Assembly (NCBI RefSeq): GCF_008693385.1
Contig: NZ_CP044067.1
Coordinates: 186,001-250,000 of the forward strand
DNA from: Cupriavidus pauculus
GTDB lineage: Bacteria > Pseudomonadota > Gammaproteobacteria > Burkholderiales > Burkholderiaceae
Length of the DNA: 64,000 nt
Direction of reading: 5' to 3'
The position numbers were made by a program, and so were the translations under genes. The notes below the pieces were generated by a model. The model did no database searches and was not told where the DNA came from. It saw nothing but the letters and a program-made list of their open reading frames with translations. Shown here in pieces: positions 1 to 8,329 of this stretch (the stretch's first letter is position 1; every line of letters starts with the position of its first letter).

Positions 1-915
1 GATGCGATCGAGCCCGACTGCCTGCGCGTAATTGCTGGCCGCCCGAAACGCGAGCTTGAGCCCCGGATGCATTTCGCTCGGTTCGAAGCGGATCGCGCCT
101 TCCCGCACATGCATGTCGTCCGCGGACCAGTACGCACCCCGGACATCGAGCCCATCGGGCAGATCGAGCAGCCGCAGCGCGCGCTCGGAATAATGCGCGG
201 CCGCCAAGCCGCGCGGACCGCGCAGCCATTTGCGGGGCGGAAACAGCAGTACGTCGGCGCCGCTGGCGCGTACGTCGAAGGGACGCTGGCCGATCAGGTG
301 ACTGGCATCGAGCAAGAACAGCCCATCGCGCGCATGCACGAGTTCGCCGATGCCATCGAGCGGCAACACGGTGCCGAACGTCGCCGACACGGCAGGCAGC
401 GAGACCACGGGCATCGCGCCGGGCGCCATATCGCGCAGTGCCTGCCGCACCTGTTCCAGCAACGGCGTATCGGCATCGGCCGGCAGCACGGTCAGCGCGA
501 TTCGCCCCTTGCGCAGGGCCACGTGCAGATACGCGGCATTGGCTGCGTACTCGGACGCGGCACTGATCACGTGCACCGGACGGGAGGACTGCAACGCGCC
601 GCTGAGCGCCGTCGCCCATGCCGCGCTGGCCGAAGGCGCAAGCGCAATGGAGTGGGCCGGAACGCCGAGCAGGCGCCCGATGCTCGCATGCACGTCCCCG
701 AGGGGTTCCGCATGCTCGGCCAGCGCGCGATGCGGCCCCACGGCACGCTCGCGCCCGATCCAGCCCGACAATGCGTCGAGCACCGCAGCCGGCGCCAGAC
801 TCGCCGAACCGTTATTGAAATGCGCCGTGGCGCCGTGCGCCGGCGTCTCGCGCCGAATGCGTGCCAGCGCCTCGTGATCGAGCGCGCGCCATGTCGGATG
901 TCCCGGTATTTCCAT
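1..915 (-). CDS. Class V aminotransferase / cysteine desulfurase-like PLP enzyme (3' end outside window)
   Basis: These are the first 305 codons of a fold-type I PLP enzyme; the rest lies beyond the left edge. The start ATG at 915 follows an AGGGG site five bases upstream. Asp203 in LLDASHLIGQ should pair with the pyridine nitrogen of PLP. Lys229 in PPRKWLRGPRG, followed by the RGP.G signature, should be the Schiff-base lysine. The family includes cysteine and selenocysteine lyases, isopenicillin N epimerase-like enzymes and EgtE-type C-S lyases. The FPPRKW context differs from the SGHK of SufS, so a housekeeping iron-sulfur role is unlikely. The substrate cannot be told from the sequence. 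The gene is divergent from the chemoreceptor gene to its right. Confidence 0.8.
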   Translation of the reverse strand, partial: MEIPGHPTWRALDHEALARIRRETPAHGATAHFNNGSASLAPAAVLDALSGWIGRERAVGPHRALAEHAEPLGDVHASIGRLLGVPAHSIALAPSASAAWATALSGALQSSRPVHVISAASEYAANAAYLHVALRKGRIALTVLPADADTPLLEQVRQALRDMAPGAMPVVSLPAVSATFGTVLPLDGIGELVHARDGLFLLDASHLIGQRPFDVRASGADVLLFPPRKWLRGPRGLAAAHYSERALRLLDLPDGLDVRGAYWSADDMHVREGAIRFEPSEMHPGLKLAFRAASNYAQAVGLDRI

Positions 916-979
916 GCATTCCCCTGCGGAAACCGGCGCGTTCGCGCCGTGCATCGCGCATGGTACATGAGCCGAAGAG

Positions 980-1035
980 GTGGTGTAGAGAACGTGGTGC
1001 AGAGGACGTGGTGTAGAGAACGTGGTGCAGAGCGG
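980..1035. repeat. Four tandem 14-bp repeats (two 28-bp units)
   Basis: The unit GTGGTGYAGAGRAC occurs at 980-993, 994-1007, 1008-1021 and 1022-1035 (last three bases of the fourth differ). Copies 1 and 3 are identical and copies 2 and 4 differ only at the end, so it also reads as two 28-bp units. It lies between the divergent aminotransferase and chemoreceptor genes, upstream of both start codons. Any regulatory role is inference. Confidence 0.85.
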
Positions 1036-1169
1036 TTACGCGAAGATTCCCCTTCGGGTTTAACGAGCGCTGCCGATATACGGGCAGCGCTGGCACGACT
1101 GGCGTCCACAGGTCCGTCAGAGACCTCGCAGTGCACTCGTCAAACAAGCTAGAGAACGGGGAGTTCTTC

Positions 1170-2741
1170 ATGATGTTCAGCAAATCCTGGACCGTCCGGG
1201 GCAAGCTGCGCGCGAGTTACGGCGCGCTGGTGGCCATTGTCCTGATCGTGTCGGCACTGTCGATCTATGCGCTCGGCGACGCCAATCGCCGCTTTGCCGG
1301 ATTTATCGACGGCATCAACGGCCGGGCGCTGCTTGCGCACGACATCCGCACGGCCGTCGATCGACGTGCCATCGCGGCGCGCAATCTCGTGCTGGTCACT
1401 ACCGACGCGGACCGCAAGCTCGAGTACGCCGAAGTCCAGCGCGCCCACGAGGAAGTCACGCACAAGCTGGAAACGCTGCAGTCGCGCATTGCGAGCGCGC
1501 CGGACGCGAGCGACACCGCGCGCAGGCTGGTGGCGGATATCGCGCGCGTGGAGTCGCGCTATGGGCCCGTCGCGCTCGATATCGTGCGTCTGGCGATGTC
1601 CGGCGAGCGCGATCAGGCCGTCACCAAGATCAACGTCGAATGCCGGCCGCTGCTGGCCGCGCTGGTACAGGCAACGGACGCCTACCAGCAATACACGGCT
1701 GGCCGCGCCGAACAGAGCGTGAGCGACGCCGAAGCGCGCGCCGTGACCCTGCGCAACACGGTGCTGGGCATCAGCCTCCTCGCGCTGGCGGCGGCCATCG
1801 GATTCGGGCTGCTGATCACGCGCGGGCTGCTGCGCGCGCTCGGTGCCGAACCGTCGGTCCTGAGCGCGGCGACGCAACGCGTGGCGTCGGGCGACCTGAG
1901 CCCGATCGACGGTGCGGACGCCGCCTACGCAGGCAGCGTGCTGGCGTCCATGGGCGTGATGCAGAACGGGCTGGTGCACCTCATCGGCAAGGTCCGCCAT
2001 GCGTCCGACGCGATTGCTTCCGGTTCGGCCGAGATCGCCTCCGGCACCGACGACCTGTCGTCGCGCACCACGCAGCAGGCCGCATCGCTCGAAGAAACCG
2101 CGGCGAGCATGGAAGAGCTGACCACCACGGTGCGCCAGACGGCCGAGCACGCGACGCGCGCCAACGATCTGGCGTCCGATGCCTCCGATGTGGCGCGGCG
2201 CGGCGGCGGCCACGTCGGTAACGTGGTGCGCACGATGCACGATATCAACGAGAGCTCGGCGCGCATCGAGGACATCGTCGGGATCATCGAGGGCATTGCG
2301 TTCCAGACCAATATCCTCGCGCTCAATGCGGCCGTGGAAGCCGCGCGTGCCGGGGAGCAGGGACGTGGCTTCGCGGTGGTGGCGGGCGAGGTCCGGACGC
2401 TGGCGCAGCGTTCCTCGACGGCGGCCAAGGAGATCAAGACGCTGATCCATGCGTCGCTGGACAAGATCCGCAATGGGTCGGGCGTAGCGGAAGAAGCGGG
2501 CAAGACCATGTCCGAGGTCATGCACGCGGTGGAGCGCGTGACGCAGATCATCGCCGAGATCACGAGCGCGGCCGGCGAGCAGAGCCGTGGCATCGGCCAG
2601 ATCAATCAGGCGATCGTGCAGATGGACGAGGTGACGCAGCGCAACGCCGCGCTCGTGGAGCAGGCGGCTGCCGCTTCGCGCTCGCTCGAAGACCAGGGGC
2701 GCGAACTCGATCGCGCGGTGGCGTACTTCCGGGCGGCGTGA
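1170..2741 (+). CDS. Methyl-accepting chemotaxis protein
   Basis: This is a 523-residue inner-membrane chemoreceptor that should relay ligand binding to CheA/CheW. A first transmembrane helix at about 16-36 is followed by a four-helix-bundle periplasmic sensor (about 37-193), a second helix (about 194-215), a HAMP region with the LGAEP turn, and a long cytoplasmic signalling domain. The conserved hairpin tip reads [20 protein letters not shown]. The start at 1170 is chosen because GGGGAG lies six bases upstream; a possible in-frame ATG at 1131 has no ribosome site. The C terminus (AVAYFRAA) lacks a CheR/CheB-tethering pentapeptide. The ligand is unknown. Confidence 0.93.
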   Translation: MMFSKSWTVRGKLRASYGALVAIVLIVSALSIYALGDANRRFAGFIDGINGRALLAHDIRTAVDRRAIAARNLVLVTTDADRKLEYAEVQRAHEEVTHKLETLQSRIASAPDASDTARRLVADIARVESRYGPVALDIVRLAMSGERDQAVTKINVECRPLLAALVQATDAYQQYTAGRAEQSVSDAEARAVTLRNTVLGISLLALAAAIGFGLLITRGLLRALGAEPSVLSAATQRVASGDLSPIDGADAAYAGSVLASMGVMQNGLVHLIGKVRHASDAIASGSAEIASGTDDLSSRTTQQAASLEETAASMEELTTTVRQTAEHATRANDLASDASDVARRGGGHVGNVVRTMHDINESSARIEDIVGIIEGIAFQTNILALNAAVEAARAGEQGRGFAVVAGEVRTLAQRSSTAAKEIKTLIHASLDKIRNGSGVAEEAGKTMSEVMHAVERVTQIIAEITSAAGEQSRGIGQINQAIVQMDEVTQRNAALVEQAAAASRSLEDQGRELDRAVAYFRAA

Positions 2742-2745
2742 TCGG

Positions 2746-2763
2746 GCAAGGCACGGTCCTTGC
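2746..2763 (+). terminator. Weak stem-loop after the chemoreceptor gene
   Basis: GCAAGG at 2746-2751 pairs with CCTTGC at 2758-2763 around a six-base loop, five bases after the stop codon. There is no T-tract, so intrinsic termination is doubtful. Confidence 0.25.
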
Positions 2764-2799
2764 GCGCCCCGGTGTATCGATCATCCACCGGAGCGCGGC

Positions 2800-3033
2800 A
2801 TGACCAAGGTATCGAAGGGCGTCTCGAAGGGCGTCTCGAAGGGGGACAAGGTCCGTTGGCAGACCTCGCAAGGCCCCACCGAAGGCACGGTCACCCGCAA
2901 GGTGACCGCTACCGCCAAGGCCGGCGGCCATACGGCCAAGGCCACGCCGGCCGACCCGCAATATGAGGTAAAGAGCGCACGCAGCGGGAAAAAAGCGATT
3001 CACAAGGCGGATGCGCTGAAGAAGATCGGCTAA
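2800..3033 (+). CDS. DUF2945 / hypervirulence-associated TUDOR-domain small protein
   Basis: This is a 77-residue basic protein of the DUF2945 (HVA1, TUDOR-like) family. The hallmark stretch GDKVRWQTSQGPTEGTVTRKV lies at residues 15-35 and the lysine-rich C terminus ends KKAIHKADALKKIG. The biochemical role of the family is not settled; nucleic-acid or chromatin-type binding has only been suggested from the fold. The N terminus holds three SKGV-type repeats encoded by a 12-bp DNA repeat (GTMTCGAAGGGC at 2809, 2821 and 2833), which looks like a slippage expansion. It probably has its own promoter. Confidence 0.8.
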   Translation: MTKVSKGVSKGVSKGDKVRWQTSQGPTEGTVTRKVTATAKAGGHTAKATPADPQYEVKSARSGKKAIHKADALKKIG

Positions 3034-3049
3034 GTCCGGTGCACGCACC

Positions 3050-3096
3050 TTGCATGTCGGAGGCAGATGCGTAGAATACTGTATATCCATACAGTA
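3050..3096 (+). promoter_or_regulatory. Sigma70 promoter with LexA (SOS) box
   Basis: A 20-bp sequence at 3077-3096, TACTGTATATCCATACAGTA, has perfect 8-bp arms (TACTGTAT/ATACAGTA) and matches the gammaproteobacterial-type LexA consensus CTGT-N8-ACAG. Just upstream are a -35-like TTGCAT (3050-3055) and a -10-like TAGAAT (3072-3077) 16 bp apart. Transcription should therefore start inside the box and be blocked by LexA. This fixes the radical SAM gene start downstream, at 3112. Confidence 0.85.
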
Positions 3097-3111
3097 TCGG
3101 CGCCCGCCCCC

Positions 3112-4344
3112 ATGGAACTGCTCACCAAACTCGAGATTCTGGCGGATGCCGCCAAGTACGACGCCTCCTGCGCCAGCAGTGGCGCGCCCAGGCGCGACTC
3201 GCGCGGGCGCGAGGGGCTGGGTGCCAGCACGGGCGCCGGCATCTGCCACAGCTTTACGCCGGATGGCCGCTGCGTCTCGCTGCTCAAGATCCTGCTGACC
3301 AATTTCTGCCAGTACGATTGCCAATATTGCGTGAACCGGCGGTCCAGCAATGTGCCCCGGGCGCGGTTTCTGCCGAGCGAGGTCGTGGACCTGACGCTCG
3401 ATTTTTACCGCCGCAACTATATCGACGGGCTGTTCCTGAGCTCGGGCATCATCCGCAGCGCCGACTACACGATGGAGCAGCTGGTCGAGGTGGCGCGATC
3501 GCTGCGCGAGGACCATCGGTTCCGCGGCTATATCCACCTGAAGACGATTCCGGATGCCGATCCGAAACTGATCGACGCGGCCGGACGTCATGCGGACCGG
3601 CTCAGCGTCAACATCGAATTGCCGACCGACGGCGGCCTGCAGCGGCTGGCGCCCGAGAAGAGCGTGCATACGATCAAGCGCGCGATGGGGACCATCCGGC
3701 TGGCGCAGGAAGAGGCCGAGCACGAAAAGCGGGCGCCGCATCATGCGCCAGCCAAGGCGCCGGCCGGACAGAGCACGCAGATGATCGTCGGCGCCGATGA
3801 CGCCGATGACCGCACGATTCTCCAGACCGCGCAGACGCTCTATGGCGCGTACAAGCTCAAGCGCGTCTATTACTCGGCGTTCAGCCCGATCCCCGACAGT
3901 CCCGGCGGGTTGCCGGCCAAGGCGCCCCCGCTGTTGCGCGAGCATCGGCTCTATCAGGCGGACTTTCTGTTGCGCGGCTACGGGTTTGGCGCGGAGGAGC
4001 TGTTCCAGAACGATGGCGACCTGCCGCTCGATATCGATCCCAAGCTGGCCTGGGCGCTGGCACACCGCGAGTCGTTTCCCGTCGATCTGAATCGCGCGCC
4101 GCAGCGGATGATTGCGCGTGTGCCGGGCATCGGCATGCGCAATGCCAAACGGATCGCCGAGTTGCGGCGGTTGCGCGCGGTGCGGTACCAGGACCTCGTG
4201 CGGCTGCGGTGTGCGATGGATACGGTCAAGCCGTTCGTCGTCGTGCAGGACTATCGGCCCGCGCTCGCGGATCCGACGTCCGAGCAACTGCGGCGCGCCT
4301 TGTCACCGCTGCAGCCGATGCAGCAGCAACTCGCCTTGTTATGA
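3112..4344 (+). CDS. Radical SAM protein, putative DNA modification/repair (UDG-linked family)
   Basis: This 410-residue protein belongs to the radical SAM family found next to a uracil-DNA-glycosylase-domain gene (TIGR03916 type). Cys66, Cys70 and Cys73 in FCQYDCQYC should bind the 4Fe-4S cluster that cleaves S-adenosylmethionine. The N terminus MELLTKLEILADAAKYDASC is typical of the family. A helix-hairpin-helix near the C terminus (RMIARVPGIGMRNAKRIAEL) suggests DNA contact. ATG 3112 is chosen over in-frame ATG 3067 because 3067 lies upstream of the predicted transcript start. No clear Shine-Dalgarno is visible. Its stop overlaps the next start (ATGA), so the two genes are translationally coupled. 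The reaction it catalyses is not known. Confidence 0.88.
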   Translation: MELLTKLEILADAAKYDASCASSGAPRRDSRGREGLGASTGAGICHSFTPDGRCVSLLKILLTNFCQYDCQYCVNRRSSNVPRARFLPSEVVDLTLDFYRRNYIDGLFLSSGIIRSADYTMEQLVEVARSLREDHRFRGYIHLKTIPDADPKLIDAAGRHADRLSVNIELPTDGGLQRLAPEKSVHTIKRAMGTIRLAQEEAEHEKRAPHHAPAKAPAGQSTQMIVGADDADDRTILQTAQTLYGAYKLKRVYYSAFSPIPDSPGGLPAKAPPLLREHRLYQADFLLRGYGFGAEELFQNDGDLPLDIDPKLAWALAHRESFPVDLNRAPQRMIARVPGIGMRNAKRIAELRRLRAVRYQDLVRLRCAMDTVKPFVVVQDYRPALADPTSEQLRRALSPLQPMQQQLALL

Positions 4345-5897
4345 GCATGGCCGCGCGCACGCTTACCGTCGAGTGCGCGGTCGGCGGCGGTTATGCCGCG
4401 TGGCGCGAGCAGGCATTGCGCGCGCTGGCCGCGCAGTGGGCGCCGGAAACGGTGACATGGCTCGAACGCGGCCCGGGGCGGGCGACGGCGATGGAGCAAC
4501 TGGCGCTGGACGCCGCACCCGTCCCGGATGCATTCCCCGAGGCCGCTGCATCGGCGTCACCTGCACCGCCGTCACCTCCCCAGGTCCGCATTTCCAAAGC
4601 GCTTTCCCAGTTGCTGCGCGACGCCGCGCGATTCCGCTCGCCCGAACGCTGGGCATTCCTCTACCGCGTGCTCTGGCGCTGGCAGCAGGGCGACCGCGCC
4701 GTCGCCTCCGCCGCCGACGAGGACGGCGCGCGCCTGCATGCCATGGCGAAATCGGTTCGCCGCGCGATGCACGACATGATCGCCTACGTCCGCTTTCGCG
4801 AATGCGGCGGGCCGCCGCCCGGCCCCGAGGCCGACGCCATCGCCGCCGGCGAAGTGGCCGGCGATCTGCCGCAGTTCGTCGCATGGTACGAACCGGACCA
4901 CGACGTTCTCGAAGAAGCGGCCGAGCATTTTGCCAAACGCATGGGCACGGCATCGTGGTGGATCGGCACGCCGCAGGGCGCGGCGCTCTGGAACGGCCAG
5001 ACGATGCAGTTGTCGGCGGCACCGGACGACGCCGATGCGTCCGGCGCGGCGGCATTGCACAACGCCGCCGCCGGCGACCGCGCCGAACCACTATGGCTCG
5101 CGTACTACCGCAGCACGTTCAATCCGGCGCGCATCAACGAGGGCGCGCTGCACCAGCACATGCCGGTGCGCTTCTGGAAAGGCCTGCCCGAAGGCGCGCT
5201 GATTCCCGGCATGGTCGCCGAAGCGCGCAATGGCGCGCGCCGCGTGGCGCAGGCAGGCACCGTGGGCGCGATGCGCGGCAAGCAGGTGGCCGTGGAGGCC
5301 GAACAGGCGTTACCCCAGCGCGCGGCCCCGACGTCGCTCGACCAATGCCGCCGCTGCGAACTCTGGCAGCACGCGACGCAGGCGGTCGCGGGCCACGGGC
5401 CGGACGCCGCGCGCATCATGCTCGTGGGCGAGCAGCCCGGCGATCAGGAAGATCTGGCCGGACGGCCGTTCGTGGGTCCCGCCGGCAAGGTGCTGAACGA
5501 TGCGATGCGCCGCGCCGGCGTGGCACCGGACACGGTCTTCATGACCAATGCGGTCAAACATTTCAAATGGATCGCAAGCGGCAAGCGGCGCCTGCACAAG
5601 ACCCCCGCGCAACGCGAGGTGGAGGCCTGCGCGCACTGGCTGGAACAGGAGCGCGCGACGGTGCGGCCCATGGTCATTGTCACGCTCGGTGCCACGGCCC
5701 TGCGCGCGATCCTCGGGCACAAGGCCGAGTTGCGCGATTATCTGGACACCCCCGTTCGTACCGACGACGGTACGTGGCTCGTCGCAACATGGCATCCGTC
5801 GTACGCGTTGCGCGCGCGCGAACCGGGCGCGCCGCAGAAGATCGCGGCTGCCATCGAAGCGGCCATGGCCTGCGCGAGACGGCTCGCCGAGCGCTGA
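4341..5897 (+). CDS. DUF4130 domain fused to UdgX-family uracil-DNA glycosylase
   Basis: The 518-residue protein joins an N-terminal DUF4130 region (about 1-300; the partner of the radical SAM gene in the TIGR03915 type) to a C-terminal UdgX-like uracil-DNA glycosylase (about 325-518). Seen are GEQPGDQEDLAGRPFVGPAG from residue 363, TNAVKHFKW, the KRRLH loop with His419, and WHPS (His485). In characterised mycobacterial UdgX the histidine of the KRRIH loop becomes covalently bonded to the excised uracil's sugar, so the same suicide chemistry is plausible here. The overlapping start and the LexA box upstream mean it is expressed with the radical SAM gene as a damage-inducible pair. Confidence 0.9.
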   Translation: MSMAARTLTVECAVGGGYAAWREQALRALAAQWAPETVTWLERGPGRATAMEQLALDAAPVPDAFPEAAASASPAPPSPPQVRISKALSQLLRDAARFRSPERWAFLYRVLWRWQQGDRAVASAADEDGARLHAMAKSVRRAMHDMIAYVRFRECGGPPPGPEADAIAAGEVAGDLPQFVAWYEPDHDVLEEAAEHFAKRMGTASWWIGTPQGAALWNGQTMQLSAAPDDADASGAAALHNAAAGDRAEPLWLAYYRSTFNPARINEGALHQHMPVRFWKGLPEGALIPGMVAEARNGARRVAQAGTVGAMRGKQVAVEAEQALPQRAAPTSLDQCRRCELWQHATQAVAGHGPDAARIMLVGEQPGDQEDLAGRPFVGPAGKVLNDAMRRAGVAPDTVFMTNAVKHFKWIASGKRRLHKTPAQREVEACAHWLEQERATVRPMVIVTLGATALRAILGHKAELRDYLDTPVRTDDGTWLVATWHPSYALRAREPGAPQKIAAAIEAAMACARRLAER

Positions 5898-6013
5898 GAA
5901 GATTCATGCACACGCAAGCGTCGTCGGCGTTACATTTTCACAGCGTTTAACCACGCACTATCGTGCGGACTGCTAGTTTCCAGGGTGATCACCGATGAAC
6001 GAGGAGTCCTGCC

Positions 6014-7390
6014 ATGATCGAAGTTGTCCAGGCGTTCGACCGCAAGCCGATTGCCGATATCGAGAGCGACGACGCCGCGGCGCTGGAGCGCAAGCTCGTC
6101 ACGGCCCGGCGGCTGTTCCGCGACCGGTCCACATGGATTCCCGTTCATGAGCGCATGGCCATCCTGCAACGGTTGGCCGCGCTCATGGAGGCCGAACGCG
6201 ATGCGCTCGGCATGCAGATCGCGCGCGAGGGCGGCAAGCCGCTGACCGATGCGCTGATCGAGACCGATCGCGCGATCGATGGCGTGCGCAATGGCATCGA
6301 CGTGCTGCGCACGAAGGCCGGGCGTGAGATTCCGATGGGCCTTACGCGCGCGAGCGACGCGCGGCGCGCGTTCACGATCGTCGAGCCGATCGGCGTCGTG
6401 GCGGCCATCTCGGCATTCAATCATCCGCTGAATCTCGTCGTGCACCAGATCGTGCCGGCCATCGTCGCGGGCTGTCCGGTCATCATCAAGCCCGCGGGGC
6501 CGACGCCGCTGTCCTGCCTGCGGTTCGCCGAACTCGTGCGGGAGGCGGGATTGCCCGATGGCTGGTGCCAGACCTTCGTGCCTGAATCGACCGACCTCGC
6601 CGAGAAGCTCGTCACCGATCCGCGCACGGCATTCCTGAGCTTTATCGGCTCCGCGCGCGTGGGCTGGCATCTGCGTTCGAAGCTCGCGCCGGGCGCGCGC
6701 TGCGCGCTCGAGCACGGTGGCGTGGCACCAGCCATCATCGACCGCTCCGCCGATCTCGACAAGATCGTCGAGCCGCTGGTCAAGGGCGGGTACTACCACG
6801 CGGGGCAGGTCTGTGTTTCCACGCAGCGCATCTACGTGCATGCCGATCTTGCCGACGCGTTCACCGAGCGCTTTGCCGCGCGCGTGGCGCAACTGAAGGT
6901 GGGCGATCCCACGCTGGCGGAAACGGAAGTGGGGCCGCTGATCTCGCCGAAGGAGGCCGCGCGCGTGCAGAGCTGGATCGACGAGGCCGTGACCGGCGGC
7001 GCGCGGCTGATCGGCGGCGGCCGTCTGAGCGACACCACGCTCAAGCCGTCGGTGCTGGTCGAACCGCCGCGCGATGCCAAGGTCTCCACGCTGGAAGTCT
7101 TCGGTCCGCTTACCTGCATCTATCGCTACACCGATATCGACGAGGCGATCGAATCGGCCAATTCGCTGCCGGTCGCATTCCAGGCGAGCGTGTTCACCGA
7201 GAACCTGCGCGTGGCGCTCGACGCGGCGGAGCGCCTCGATGCCTCGGCGGTCATGATCAACGACCACACCGCGTTCCGTACGGACTGGATGCCCTTTGCG
7301 GGCCGCCGCGAATCGGGTTACGGCATCGGCGGCATTCCGTGGACCGTCGATGAGATGACCGAAGAGAAGATGATCGTCTTCAAGTCATGA
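6014..7390 (+). CDS. NAD(P)-dependent aldehyde dehydrogenase
   Basis: The 458-residue protein covers the whole aldehyde dehydrogenase superfamily fold. Cys267 in GQVCVSTQR is the catalytic nucleophile and Glu233 in LEHGG the general base; FNHPLNL and KPAGPTPLSCL form part of the NAD(P) and anchor region. It should oxidise an aldehyde to the acid in the cytoplasm. LEHGG instead of the usual LELGG is a small deviation. GAGGAGTCC precedes ATG 6014. The gene is followed 31 bp later by an orphan betaine-type binding protein, so a betaine- or amine-derived aldehyde is possible, but the substrate is not readable from sequence. Confidence 0.88.
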   Translation: MIEVVQAFDRKPIADIESDDAAALERKLVTARRLFRDRSTWIPVHERMAILQRLAALMEAERDALGMQIAREGGKPLTDALIETDRAIDGVRNGIDVLRTKAGREIPMGLTRASDARRAFTIVEPIGVVAAISAFNHPLNLVVHQIVPAIVAGCPVIIKPAGPTPLSCLRFAELVREAGLPDGWCQTFVPESTDLAEKLVTDPRTAFLSFIGSARVGWHLRSKLAPGARCALEHGGVAPAIIDRSADLDKIVEPLVKGGYYHAGQVCVSTQRIYVHADLADAFTERFAARVAQLKVGDPTLAETEVGPLISPKEAARVQSWIDEAVTGGARLIGGGRLSDTTLKPSVLVEPPRDAKVSTLEVFGPLTCIYRYTDIDEAIESANSLPVAFQASVFTENLRVALDAAERLDASAVMINDHTAFRTDWMPFAGRRESGYGIGGIPWTVDEMTEEKMIVFKS

Positions 7391-7421
7391 CCCATTTTTT
7401 ACCACCCTCGGAGAGGAATCG

Positions 7422-8315
7422 ATGTTGAAGCATGTCGTGCGAACGCTGGCCGCGGTGGCCGTGAGCCTGGGAATGGTGGGAGTCGCGGGAGTCGTGACAC
7501 CTGCCCGCGCGCAGAGTGCGCCCCCCGTGACGATGGGCCAGATCAACCTGACCTTCTACGTCGCCACCGGCGCGGTGGTGCAGGCCGTGCTCGAAGATCT
7601 GGGCCACAAGGTCACCGTGTCCGAAGGCAATCACCCGACCATCTACGACCGTCTTGGCAAGGGGGAGGTCGATATGCTCGTCGCCTCGTGGCTGCCGAAT
7701 GCGCATGGCAAGCTGCAGGCGCCGCTCGCCAGCCAGCTTGTCGAGGCGACCACGCTCTACGAGGGCGCGAAGCTCTACTGGGCCGTGCCCGCGCATGTGC
7801 CCGAATCGGCGGTGCGTTCGGTGGATGACCTGCGCAAGCCCGACGTGGCCGCGCGCATGGACAAGGACATCATCGGCGTCGGGCCCGGGTCGGGTTTGAT
7901 GGTGGGTTCCGGCGAGATCATGAAGCGCTACGGGCTCGAAGCGGCCGGCTACAAGCTCGGCATCGCGCCGGCGCCGGAATGGGCCAGGCGCCTCGCCGAC
8001 GCGACCGCATCGGGCAAGTGGATGGTCATGCCGCTCTGGCAGCCGCAGTACCTGAACGCGGTATATCCGGTGCGCGTGCTCGAGGAACCGCAGGGCGTGT
8101 TCGGTACCGATCGGGCGGTGGTGGTGGTACGCAAGGCGATATGGGAGACATGGCCCGCGCGCACGCGCACGGTGCTGTCGCGCGTGCAGCTGGGCATTCC
8201 CGTCGTGACCGAGCTCGAACGGCAGATCGTCGTGGACAAGAAGCCGTCGGCGCAGGTCGCGCGCGACTGGATGCGCGCGAACCCCGACATCGTCAAGGCG
8301 TGGTTCGCGCAGTAA
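7422..8315 (+). CDS. OpuAC-type (glycine betaine/quaternary amine) ABC substrate-binding protein, orphan
   Basis: This 297-residue periplasmic binding protein starts with a Sec signal peptide (cleavage expected after ARA, about residue 30). The body matches the OpuAC/ProX family: NLTFYVATGAVVQAVLEDLGHKV, the DMLVASWLPNAHG segment, and IGVGPGSGLM. Family members bind betaine, choline, carnitine or histidine. No permease or ATPase lies beside it, so it must use a distant ABC transporter or act in sensing. GAGAGGA precedes ATG 7422. It probably shares a transcript with the aldehyde dehydrogenase, which would fit uptake and oxidation of a quaternary amine or its aldehyde; that link is inference. 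Confidence 0.85.
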   Translation: MLKHVVRTLAAVAVSLGMVGVAGVVTPARAQSAPPVTMGQINLTFYVATGAVVQAVLEDLGHKVTVSEGNHPTIYDRLGKGEVDMLVASWLPNAHGKLQAPLASQLVEATTLYEGAKLYWAVPAHVPESAVRSVDDLRKPDVAARMDKDIIGVGPGSGLMVGSGEIMKRYGLEAAGYKLGIAPAPEWARRLADATASGKWMVMPLWQPQYLNAVYPVRVLEEPQGVFGTDRAVVVVRKAIWETWPARTRTVLSRVQLGIPVVTELERQIVVDKKPSAQVARDWMRANPDIVKAWFAQ

Positions 8316-8329
8316 TGCGGGGCTAGTCT

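Noticed and set aside
1149..2525. Long open frame antisense to the chemoreceptor gene
   Set aside because: It is the high-GC shadow of a clear chemoreceptor frame, with Arg/His/Gln-rich composition and no recognisable domain or ribosome site.
3067..3111. Upstream ATG extending the radical SAM protein by 15 residues
   Set aside because: It lies upstream of the -10 element and LexA box, so it would not be on the transcript, and the added residues encode the operator itself.
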